Assembly (NCBI GenBank): GCA_013398275.1
Contig: VZSE01003113.1
Span: 62,001 to 126,000 of the forward strand
Direction of reading: 5' to 3'
DNA length: 64,000 bases
From: Promerops cafer
Taxonomy: Eukaryota > Chordata > Aves > Passeriformes > Nectariniidae
Below are positions 28,823 through 39,486 of this stretch, in pieces. The position numbers and the translations under genes are program-made. The notes below the pieces were generated by a model. It had not been told where the DNA came from. It was given only the letters and a program-made list of their open reading frames with translations, and searched no databases. Position 1 is the stretch's first letter. Each line of letters starts with the position of its first letter.

Positions 28823-31242
28823 GACAAATCCCAGAATCTCACTCAATTCTGTCTTTCTTACATAGTTCGGTTATCCTGTATTTCATCTGATTTTCGATTT
28901 TATAAACAGTAAATCCAAGGTATTATTTTGTTTTTAAATAGAAGTGACTGTATACTACTGAAAAATGTTGACTTCAGAGGTGTGGGAACTGAAGTGTTCT
29001 GTTCTGCAAAGGCACCACAAGGTGTTCTGTACTGCTCTTCAGCTTTAATGTGGAGAAGACACCTGTAAGAATGTGAGTGAAGTTTGTTTTCCATGACCTT
29101 TATGCTGTTTTCTCACAGTGCCAAGAAAGATGAAAGGTTGTCATGGCAGGGTTTTTTTAGGGTATGAGGAGTTGTAATGTGCTGATACATTGACACTGGT
29201 GAGTGTTGCGTTGGTGTGGTTTTTTTTACTTTTCTTACTGACAATATCAGAGAAAGTAGTTGGAGATTCTGTGCCCTATTGGTTTGAGAAGTAGCCTGAA
29301 TTTTGATACTCCAGTTAAGAGCAATCTCATTATCTTACTATATCTTATTATCCTGTTACAGGTAACCTTTTTTTGTCATAATCCTAGTCGTATTGACTTG
29401 TGCATTTAATTGTCTGCTTTGCGAAATTCTCAGGCTGCAAGTAATTTTATTTTGTTTAGCTGTATTATTGTACTTGCAACACAGATACTCAGAAGTCTTC
29501 CCAGTAACTGACTGACTGAAGTCTTGTGAATGTGTAACTGTGAGCTCTATGGGATTATATGTTTATACCTGGAAGAAAATGGTTTGTCAGTAATCAATTA
29601 TATCAGTTTGAGCCCTTTTCTTAGTTTAATTCTCATGCACTCCAGTGCCTGTGCTTTACTATATAAATAGAAATTAAAACAGTTGGCGTGTGTGTTGTTG
29701 ACTGTGCTGCTATACTACTGAACGATAGGAAAAATATATTTTAATGAAAATGTCTTTAATCTTTTCAGGAAGTCTTGAATTTGGTGCCTTAGTTATAACT
29801 GGAAAACAGTCAGTATGCTGCCCACTTCTTAATTGCATACTCCATCATGTAACTGGGAACATGGCTGTCAGATCTGTCTGTCTTTGTTGTTGAACCCAGA
29901 TGTTCTTATGTGGTATTATTCAACACAGAGAAATCCAGTCCTGGCATAAAGTATTTATACAGTAGTTATATGAAAAAAACCATGAAGCACTAGGTGAGTA
30001 TTACTGGACAGAAAAAGATGCTGCTTGTAATTTCCAATTACACTGTTGTTTTATTGTGGCCTGCTTGTCATCTTCAGGTACTTGAGATTTGTTAGGAAGC
30101 TTCATATTAAGAGGGTTTACCTTTGCATATCCACTTGGGTATGTGTTAAACATGTTGCAAGCATGATAGGCTTCCTATGCAGCACGGTAATACTTTGGTT
30201 AAAGGTTTTTTTTTCCAAAACAGCTCACTTTTGACTATATATTATGAAAACACTAATGAATTTAGAGTTAGTTGAGAGGCAAACTCTCCTGAATCCTGTT
30301 TTCCATCTAATAGGATGTGTAGTTCATCTTGCCATTCTCTTTACCTGTTTAATTTTGCTTCTGCTTAGATGAAGGCAGAGAAGAATTACTCCCTATTTTG
30401 TAATTAAAGGTAACCTGTTTTGAATTTATTTTGTAAAATACCTAGAATGTAACTGACCAGACTCTCTACTACAAATTTTACCTTTGTGGTGCTAAGTACC
30501 CTGAGTAATGAATTTTCTTCCATGAAAAATTTGTGGTTTCAGAGTCTATGTGAATTGCCTCTTGCTTTTTGTATAGAAGTCATATTACAGGATGTAAGCT
30601 GGTTCTGTTTATCCTCTGTGCGTGCGCATGTTGATCTAGTGATTTAACTTAAAACTCTTGTGGACTTAGATGTCTGTAATGTACTAAAGGCAAGGTGATG
30701 CATATAGCTGTGATGCAGGGAAGAATTGGACCTAACCTGAAGTGTATTTAGTGCAGAGAAAGAAAGGCTGGTTTTAACAAGCTGCTATAGAAATAAAGAA
30801 TGATTTGAATTAGTGGAGCTTTTAAGCTTTCAGACAATGTAGTCAACTGTATTTTTATATTCAGAGTTGTTCTCTCTTAGGGAGGACATGTAAATTACTG
30901 TTGTGACAAAATGCATAAATGTGTCTAGGATTTGATAGTAATTAATTCATTATCTAAGGATATATTAAGTACCTCAGTTTGAAAATGGCTATAAAAAGTA
31001 ACATGTAAACAAATTTAACACACATCCGGTATAATAGCACATTTGGTAGAACTGAAGGCGCTTTGTTTTCAAATGAAGTGGTTTCTCACTTTCAGTGTTC
31101 ACAAGGTGTTTAGTCACAGAGCGCCTCTTGACTAGATTTTTAAGGGCAGTTTTTATCTCCATGGCTTTCTTGACTTGAACTGTATATGATAGACTCTTAA
31201 GTACTGCTAAAATGTGGATGAATTATGTTGTTTGCCATTGGT

Positions 31243-31836
31243 GCGCAGAAAGAATCGTAGAATATCCTGAGTTGGAAGGGACCCACAAGGATTATCAAAG
31301 TCTAGCTCCTGGGTCTTCACAGGGCAGCCCCAAGAGTCGCACCCTGTGCCTGAGAACATTGTCCAAACACTTCTCGAACTCTGTCAGGCTCAGTATTGTG
31401 ACAACTTCCTTGGAGAGCCTGTTCCAGTGCCCAGCCACCCTCTGGGTGAAGAATCTTTTCTAATATTCAACCTAAACCTTCCCTGACACAACTTCAGGCC
31501 ATTCCCTTGGGTCCTGTCACTGGTCACCAGAGAGAAGAGGTCAGTGTCTGCCCCTCTTGTTATCCTCATGAGGGAGCTGTAGACTGCAGTGAGGTCTCCC
31601 TTCAGTCTCCTCCAGACTGAGGGACCTCAGCTACTCCTCACACGGCTTCCCCTCAAGGCCCTTCACCGTTTTGTTGGCTCTCCTTTTTACGCTTTCTAAC
31701 AGCTTTATATCCTTCTTATGTTGTGGTGCCCAAAACTGCACACAGGCCTCAGGGAGGGGCTGCCCGTGCAGAGCAGAGCGGGACGATCCTCTCCCTTGCC
31801 TGGCTGGCGATGCTGTGCCTGATGCACCCCAGGGAG
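31243..31836 (-). mobile_element. CR1-J-like retrotransposon, left arm of a head-to-head pair
   Basis: The plus strand opens with agaatcgtagaatatcctga, the reverse complement of the CR1-J 3' end. It continues through tgttccagtgcccagccacc, aacctaaaccttccctgac and the region encoding the end of ORF2. It stops at about 31836, where an oppositely oriented CR1 begins. Sequence divergence and stops show it is inactive. It is more diverged from the right arm than the right arm is from the copy at 47.9 kb. Confidence 0.9.
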
Positions 31837-32657
31837 GCCCTGCAGAGAGATCTCAAGACATTAGAGGACTGGGCAATCACCAGCCACATGAAGTGCAACA
31901 AGGCAAAGTGCTGGATTCTGTTCCTGGGATGGGGCAACCCTGGATGTAGAGACTGGGCAATGAGAGCCTGGAGAGCAGTGCCATGGAAAGGGACCTGGGG
32001 CTCCTGGTCCATGGCAAGTTGAACATGAGCCAGCAGTGCCCTGGCAGCCAGGAGGGCCAAGAGTGTCCTGGGGGGCATCAGGCACAGCATCACCAGCAGG
32101 GCAAGGGAGGGGATTGTCCTGCTCTGCTCTGGGCTGGGGCAGCCTCACCTTGAGTGCTGGGGGCAGTTCTGGGAGACACAATAGAAGAAAGATACAAAAT
32201 GGTTAGAAAGCATAAAAAGGAGAGCCACAAAGATGGTGAAGGGCCTTGAGGAGAAGCTGTGTAAGGAGCAGCTGAGATCATTTGTCTGTTCAGCCTGGGG
32301 GAGAGGAGACTGAGGGGAGACCTCATTGCAGTCTTGTGAGGGGAAAGAGGAGGGACAGGCACTGATCTCTTCTCTGGTGACCAGTGACAGGACACGAGGG
32401 AATGGCCTGAAGTTGTGTCAGGGGAGGTTTAGGTTGGGTATCTGGAAAAGGTTCTTCACTCAGAGGGTGGTTGGTCACTGGAACAGGCTCCCCAGGGCAG
32501 TGGTCACAATACCAAGCCCAATGGAATTCAAGAAGTGTTTGAACAATGCTCTCATGCACATGGTGTGACTCTTGGGGGTGGTGCTGTGCAGGGCCAGGAG
32601 TTGCAGTCTATGATTCTTGTGGGTCCCTTCCAACTCGGGATATTCTCTGATTCTGTA
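31837..32657 (+). mobile_element. CR1-J-like retrotransposon, right arm, 821 bp
   Basis: This is a plus-oriented, 5'-truncated CR1. It encodes remnants of the ORF2 C-terminus, such as RTRGNGLKL, GRFRLGIW and VVGHWNRLPRAVV ending near 32568. It is followed by a 3' untranslated region ending gtgggtcccttccaactc and gattctgta. It starts at gccctgcagagagatctcaa, the same 5' point as the inverted copy at 47911-48731, and the two align over 821 bases with no net length difference. It is missing most of ORF2 and all of ORF1, so it cannot move by itself. Confidence 0.92.
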
Positions 32658-33384
32658 TTTTTAAGGCTTTTTAATTTTATGGTTTTAGATGAACGGTCAT
32701 GAAAACAGAGAACCTTACAAGGTATTTAGCAATCTGAAAGATGTTAGGAAACAGAACACACTGTATCCTTATTTATACATGTGTATAGAAAGAGTTCTGT
32801 TCTTGTCATCTGCTCTGATGCTCGAAATAATTTTATGTTTTGTCATCTGCTAAGTGTATATATATTGTCTAAATTTTTTACTTATTAGAGACTTCTACAA
32901 TTCCTATCCAAAACTTCACATTTCAGAAACTTAAGCTCAATTCTTCTATCTATATAAAATGAATTTGGCTTCCAATCTGTGAATTTTCATGATACTTAAA
33001 TACTGTAGGTGCTACATCTATTGCAGTCAACAGTTTTAAAAATACTTGCAAATTAAATATGTATATAGCCAGAAATACTGGTAAAAAATATTTACTTATT
33101 TATCTTTGAAGAAAACTGTCATCAATGGAAATACTTTTTTTTTTTTTGATTCATCACAGGACTGTGGGTTTGAAGGGAACTCTTTGTCACTGCAATTTCG
33201 TGTTTCATTTTTAAGGTTAATTCAGTTCTAGCCTGTGGCGTGATCATTGACATTTACATGGTATGGGCCATGAGGCCTACATGCAGCAAGTGAATTCACA
33301 CAGATCAGAAATAGCTTAGAAGAAAAGTGCAAAATGTCTTTGGCAGTTATCACCATTATTTTTATCTCCCCTCCTCCCTTCCAG
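32658..33384. other. Intron-like DNA, nothing recognised
   Basis: AT-rich sequence with an A/T-run patch near 33128. It ends in a strong pyrimidine tract, ctcccctcctcccttccag, that forms the splice acceptor of the exon-like segment that follows. Confidence 0.5.
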
Positions 33385-33525
33385 TGCCCCCAAAAGAAGT
33401 AGTTGAGCTGGATGAATCAATGTTTGATACAAGGATGATGCAGATTGTTGGCATGCACCCATACCACATCTCAAAACTACAACGTTTACAACACAGATCT
33501 TACATTATTTCACTACTAGTGAAAG
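33385..33525 (+). other. Candidate 141-nt exon of unknown identity
   Basis: The segment is preceded by a near-ideal acceptor, ctcctcccttccag, and followed by a reasonable donor, gtgaaag/gtgaat. It stays open in one frame throughout. Read so that the first two bases complete a split codon, it encodes PPKEVVELDESMFDTRMMQI followed by a stretch rich in His, Leu and Arg, ending ISLLVK plus one leftover base. The length is a multiple of three and the entry and exit phases are the same, as in cassette exons. It lies upstream of the ZNF438 start codon on the same strand. I do not recognise the peptide. It could be an unannotated upstream or alternative exon, an exon of a nested gene, or a relic. No start codon precedes it in frame nearby; the open stretch upstream begins with GTG. 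Confidence 0.4.
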
Positions 33526-35150
33526 GTGAATGACTTTGAAGAGCAGAAGTGAATGTGGTAGAAATAATATGCAGGGTTTTCTGTTTTGCTGCAAGGGAAG
33601 CATTGATTTTTGTTTTTACAGAAATAAGTTGGGTAATGTTCTTTCCATATTAAAACCCTTATCTAAATCTTAAAGGATACTGTGTTCTTTGACCAGGCTT
33701 GTATATTTTGTTATTTAGTGCAAGCTTTTGAGATAAAGCAAAACAATAGATTAAAAAGCCAAATCACAGCTGTGTAAAGAAAATTATAGCAGACTGAAAT
33801 AATTTGTATGTTTAGACATGTTTAATGACTGTTTGCTACAGAACCTCTAAAAAGTGAAATGTCACAGCAAAACCTTACAGACTTTTCTGTGGTCTTTTAT
33901 ATTAAATGTTCTGTTGCCTGCTTGAACAGTTCTCACCATTCAGAAGACAAGTAGAGTAGTACTGTGCCAGTGTTTTTTATCAGAAAAAAAATATATTGGA
34001 GACTTTTTATTAATGTAGTTCAGAGCTTAGAAAGATGAGCAGTTTCTTAAAAGTCATTCTATATTCAGTAAAGAAAAATTAAGAGAATTCAGCCTGTTGC
34101 AGGTATTGCAGGGAGCTTGTGCTGATAAATCACTTGGTCACTAATCAATTTCTGAAGCTTCAAAAAATACTTCTTTATATCTGTCTGACAGTTTTCAAAC
34201 AAATAAAAGCCACTCTGTTGTCTTCTGTACAGGTTTTTCTTTCTGAGGCATGTAGAATAAATAGAGCAGGTGTGTTAGGAGCTGTGATCTAATTTTGCAG
34301 GTTGGGAGCCAAGAACAAGTTCTGCATGCACAGATCTCCAACTTCAATCTTTAAAAGAAGAGCAGACTTAAAAACAAGGAGTGCTTGAGCATAAAAATGT
34401 GACTTGCTTGACACCTACTTGGTCATTTAGTTACTCCCAGAACAATTCTTCTCTTAGGAAACATGATTTGTTTGGTTGAAACAAGGTAAGGAAGGCAGTG
34501 AAGCAATACAATTTTGAAGAATGGGGAGCTGATGATGGCAAGCACTGTATGGCTTGGAGACAGGAGATTAGGGAGGTAAAGTTATTAATAAAAATCTGTG
34601 GGCAGTAGAATACAATGGAATTCTTTAAATATAGAGGATGTTCTTGAAGGGTACAAAAGCTTAGTAATGATAGAAGTCCAATACTGGGCAAGGATGATAA
34701 ATTTCTGCTGTGCAGAGAAAGGCATAAATATTCAATAAATATTTTGTTCTGTATTCAGAAAAAGGCTGGATGATGCTTCTACATCTTACCACCTCCATCA
34801 TTAGTGATGGGAAGAATGTATTATCACTGTACCAGCAACTATTAATGTTAAATGTTTTTAAATCTGCTGCACTGACACCTACAGATACTAAAAAAGAAAA
34901 AAAGCTTAGAAGCTGTATGAATTATTCATTTTGAATTTTAACAAATCTTGGAACAGTGAAGAAATTTTAGAAGGCTGGAGGTGAAGGGGAACTAATGTGC
35001 CCAAATTTAGAAAGTATAATAAGTGCACCTTGAAAAGGCCGATAGTAGTATGCTGTCAGTGAAGATTTAAAGGAGAATTGCATAATTAATGCTGATGAGA
35101 ATGGGCAAGTCAGACCTACATTGTACTGCTGTGTGGGGTTACTCCTTTCT
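33526..35150. other. Intron-like DNA, nothing recognised
   Basis: AT-rich sequence with stops in all frames. No repeat or RNA gene was recognised. Confidence 0.5.
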
Positions 35151-35500
35151 ATAAACTGATATTAGATTGACTGGCCTGTAGTTCCCTAGATCCTCTCTCT
35201 TGCCTTTCTTGAAGATGGCTATGTGCCATTTTCCAGTCTTTGGGAATCTCCCTTGATGCTATGACTTTTAAAAGATGATAGAGTGCATCCTTGTGGTGAC
35301 ACTGGTCAGCTCTCTCAGGCTACTGAGTGCATCCTTCTGATCCTGTGTGTTTGTACAACTGCATCTTCATCTACTGTTGGTAACATTGTATCAGTGCCTC
35401 AGCCTCTTCATGGCTTCGTTCACCTTCTCTGCTAAGCATTAGGCCCACTTTTTCCTTAGCCTTTCTTTTGTGAACTTTGCCTTTCTTCACTCTCTATGTG
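35151..35500 (-). mobile_element. Old CR1 fragment (internal region)
   Basis: The plus strand contains gactggcctgtagttcccta, then gatcctctctcttgcctttc and ttccagtctttgggaatctc, ending near ctcagcctcttcatggcttc. I recognise these as the reverse complement of the internal region of CR1-X-type elements. Neither the 3' end nor a reading frame is preserved. Boundaries are approximate. Confidence 0.7.
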
Positions 35501-38500
35501 CATGCTTGAGTAGTGTCTTAAGTTGTTAGAACTCTGCTGTAATCTACAGACACTGAGCATGACTAGCAAAGTTTGGATTTGGACATAAAGTAGGAATTAG
35601 TGCTGCTATTCAAAAAATAGATGTTTGGTTATTTAATTGCCCTAAGTGAGCAGAACTTCAGTGTTAGAATTTGAAGGCTTAACGTGACTGAAGCAGTGTA
35701 GGTGTCCCACAGCATGGCTTTTATGGTAAATTAGTGAAAAGGTACTGTGTGTCAAACCAAAAAAACCTAGTTGCTCTAAAAGCTTGGTCATGCTTAATTG
35801 TTTTCCTCTTGAAGTACTAATTCAGTTTGGTCTTGCTTAGTTTGAGATTTAACTGAATGCATTTGGAATACAAATACCGTAGGAACAGAAGACAAAGCTG
35901 GAGGCCCATAGAGAAAGAAGAATGTTCCCAGGGTTAGCATAGACTGCACACCACAGCTGGTTGCTGGACAGCATCCAGGAATAATTTGACATGTTTATTT
36001 CGCATTTTTTTTTTCCGTGAACATGTTTTAAGGACACTTCATTAAAAATGTCTGATAGTCTTTGAAGCTCTGTGTCTTTAACGTTTTTCAAACAACAAAC
36101 AGGGTGGTGGATATAAAAATGAAAATTATTTTGGCAAGGACTATTTGCACAATGAGAACAACACAAGCTAAGTAAAAGAAGGCAGTAAACTAGGACAGGT
36201 TGGATTTTGATTTATTCTTTTTTGTATTTTTAACTGTGTGAAAGTTTTTTTAGTAAGTATGGTTCATCAGTAACATAGTGCTGATAAACAATAATAGACT
36301 GCAAGAAAGAGAATCATTTAAATAAATCATAGAAAATGTTGTCCTGTATATTTTCTAGGAATGGTGTACCAGTTTGAACAACAGCTGATATTTTATGTGC
36401 TTCTTGATGCTAGTCAATAAAGCGTGCCACTAAAACTAGTTATGTCTGTGGAATATTTGTGTCTATTTAAATTCTACTATTTTTATTAAAAAATGTATGT
36501 ATACTAGATTGACTATAAAATACACTGTTATGTTGTGATGGTTCTTAAAATAAATGGCACATTAGTCACTTCAGCCCAGCAGTTGCTTTTTCAGTTGGGT
36601 CAGAGCTCTGGGAGCTCCCAACCAGGGAACTGGGACATTCCATGCAGGAGAATCCATCAAAGTGGTGACAGTCCTTTCCCAGAAAATGAGAGGGATGGGA
36701 CTGAGCAAAGAATGTGGGCGAACAGCTGAACTTCTCTGCTGGGGTCTGTATGAATTAGTCTGGGCACAGCAGCAACAGGGAGGGCAGATGCTGCCACTGC
36801 TGCCTGTGCTCAGCTCTCAGCTGGGCTGTCACTTCCCTGGCTGCAGCTCTCACAAGGGTTCCAGAGCTGCAGTTCACATCTTCAGCTGTGGATGTTGAAC
36901 TGCCTTTAATTATGCAAGATCATTTTGAGTGCATTGGTTGCATGTTGGGAATTCTTTTTATCTACAAGTATAAAACTTATGCAATATTCGTTAACACTTA
37001 AGGCACCTACTGTGACAGAACTTGCATAAAATGTGACCTTCTAATTTTTGCACTAAATTTAGAGCTCTGGGTTTTATGAGGGTGCTTCAGTGAGATTGTT
37101 CTAATTTGTCAACTTACTGCTTGATGATTCCTTCAATGAAGAACAGTTTATTATATGCTTGGGAGGCAGTAAAGGTGGAAGTTTTGTAAGCTGGAAGTTG
37201 CTTTTGCTAGTCATTAGATTTATACAGATATTTAGCTGTGACATGTTAAACACATATTCCTTTCTGGTGAGTAGGATCATGTTTGGGAAACATAAGATAC
37301 AACTCACAGTTGAGCAATGTTTTTAATGTTGGGTATTGTTTAAAAAAAAAATCCAACTATTGTATTTGCATCTCTGGTTTTAAAAGCGTATGTGCTCTTG
37401 AAGTTTACTGGACACTCAGCTATCCAGAAAAACTCCATCCTTAGCCCTGAAACAGTCTGGGCTAGCAGTGTTAGAGGCAGAGTTTGGGGGCAGAATCAGT
37501 GTAGCACCAAAACAGTCGAAGCTGTTCTTAGTACAACATCTGATTCGTTACCTGGAATATTTTTTACTACAGGGCTATCTGCAAGGACCAACTCTGCCTC
37601 ACAGTAGTTATGAGATGAATTCTATTTCTTCAGTAGAACTTAGAAGTTATTTTTTAGTTCAGCTGAAGAAAATGGCCTTTTTTCTTCAACATAAGTCACT
37701 AAATATTTCAGAGTATAATTCAAATTAAGAGCTTTTATTGTTTGAGAGGAATTAGACCTTAGAATTTAGTTTGCTTTAATGGTCTTAGGCATGTGGAAGT
37801 GTTAGTTTTTTTGGCGCTAATACCATTTTGCTGTTCTTTGTTTCTTTAACTTCTGTCTTAGGGGTTTGAATGCATATTAGAGGTGAGCCCTTTTGAGAAG
37901 GAATTTAAACAGAGAGTCATCAATTGGTAGGCAGTTTGAATTTTAGCTTCTTGGAAGTACATCCCGTCTTGGCCTAGGTCATTTATTGCTTGATTAGGCA
38001 CAGTGATAGTAAACAGATTTTTTTAAATTTTAATTTTTATTTTTATTTTTATTTTTAATATTTATTTTTAGTTGTTAGCTCTTGAATGCTTGTTTTGCTT
38101 GGGTCTGTGAATACTATACACTGAACTTAAAAACATACACTGCATTTTATGAAGTATAGAGGATATTGCTGCACAAACTTTATAAATGCCAGAATGTAGC
38201 TTTCTTGACCTTTTAAGAAACTTGTAATGGAAATTCTTATAGAAACAGCTGTAGATGATGCTCTTATTTGGTACTGTGGCAAAATTGAGTACTGTGCTCA
38301 AGTTTGCAGCTGTACAATCAGAAATAATTCCATTATTTTAGTCAGAATCGCAAAAGCAATTCACCTTGCAAAGCCTGGAGTGTTTTTTTGCTTTTTGTCA
38401 GCTGTTAGTTTTTCTTCTAAGTAGAACATTAACAACATACCCAGACTATATGAAAATAATGAAACCCTGTACAAAATCCTTCCTGAATGACACAGGAAGT

Positions 38501-39394
38501 TTTATCAGAGGGATGCAGATTAGTGTTGAAGTAACCCAAAATACTTCAGTAAAAATAGAAGTGATTGACTATTGCTTGTTTAGTCTCTGCAAAACTTAGG
38601 GGCCATCTGTGATTTTGTGAAGAATTCAGCATCACATTTCAAACTTAAATCAGTCAAAATTGTGCGGATGAATGTAGCTCTTAATCCTCTAATTATTAAT
38701 GAAATTTTTAGGGCAAAACATTTAAATAAATGTTTTGTATGTGTGGTTATGTTTTGAGGTATCAAGTAGCTCCAAAATACGTTAGACCTACCAAATTAAA
38801 CAGAACTAGCTCTCCTTTCAGCATTGCAGACCTGGCTTGTTCTTTCTGTAGTCTGAAATTAACAGAATCCTAAAGCTTTCACTGGAAGTTGTAACACTAC
38901 TAGTAATAGCGTGTTCTTCAAATGTTAGGAAGATAAAAAAAAAAGAAGATTAAAAAAAACCAAGTAAAATAAAACTAATGGGTTTTTTTGTCTTTCCATT
39001 AGTCCTCTTTAATTATTTCGGTTGATACCTTTGTATGTTAACCTCATTCTGCTATTTGAAATAATCTGGTTTTCTGTAGTGTAAAAACAGGTTATTCCTT
39101 AGGTAAATAAAAAGTATATATGGCATTTTATTACAAAATATCTTTATTCTCTGCCAATCACTGAAGTTCTCTTTAATCCATCAGCATAACTGATGGATTA
39201 AATATGAAATATGGGAGGCTTAGGTAATTCTGAAGTATGGTAAAAGCATTGCCATAGGAACTGATGGAACAATCTGTCCTATGTATGTAGACCAAATTTT
39301 GCTGTCATTTTCAGTCTGCCCTTTGCTGTCAGTTAGAAAATACAATTTGATTTCTGAAAGGCAGTTGTTGATGTTTTCAGACTCATCCAGACAA
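35501..39394. other. Intron-like DNA with one GC-richer patch
   Basis: Mostly AT-rich. A patch at about 36550-36900 is clearly richer in G and C (gagctctgggagctccc, ctgccactgctgcctgtgct) and might be a decayed repeat such as a solitary retroviral LTR, but I could not define its ends. A (ATTTTT)n tract lies at 38032-38071. No gene is supported. Confidence 0.4.
38032..38071. repeat. (ATTTTT)n simple repeat
   Basis: Several head-to-tail attttt units with minor interruptions are visible. Confidence 0.85.
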
Positions 39395-39486
39395 AGCTGT
39401 AAGGCCAGTGTTGACCCTGTTTTTAGCAGGGAAGTTGGACGGGATGACCTTGTGTAGTTTCTGCCAACCTGAATGATTTTGTGAGT
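39395..39486 (+). mobile_element. Short CR1 3'-end relic
   Basis: The sequence agcagggaagttggacggga, then tgaccttgtgtag and gccaacctgaatgattttgt matches the general CR1 3' end (ggttggactagatgacct... ccaacctgaatgattctgtg) in plus orientation. Only about 90 bases are clear. Confidence 0.75.

Larger units (their letters stand above)
15421..31242. other. Intron-like AT-rich DNA
   Basis: This is probably part of the first ZNF438 intron. It has T-rich sequence, no long frame with domain content and no RNA gene I can recognise. A 23-base poly-A run lies at 28800-28822, and a short CR1 relic at 25968-26060 is listed separately. Non-coding 5' exons of ZNF438 may lie here, but I cannot identify them without transcript data. 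Confidence 0.5.

Noticed and set aside
31861..32181. Minus-strand open frame of about 106 codons, also found at 48387-48707
   Set aside because: It is the reverse-strand shadow of CR1 ORF2 sequence. It repeats because the CR1 copies repeat, not because it is a gene family.
33327..33384. Apparent MQN start ahead of a VPPK sequence, resembling the ZNF438 N-terminus
   Set aside because: The first codon is GTG, and the stretch is the pyrimidine-rich end of an intron. The real MQN start is at 46514, where the phase fits the next exon.
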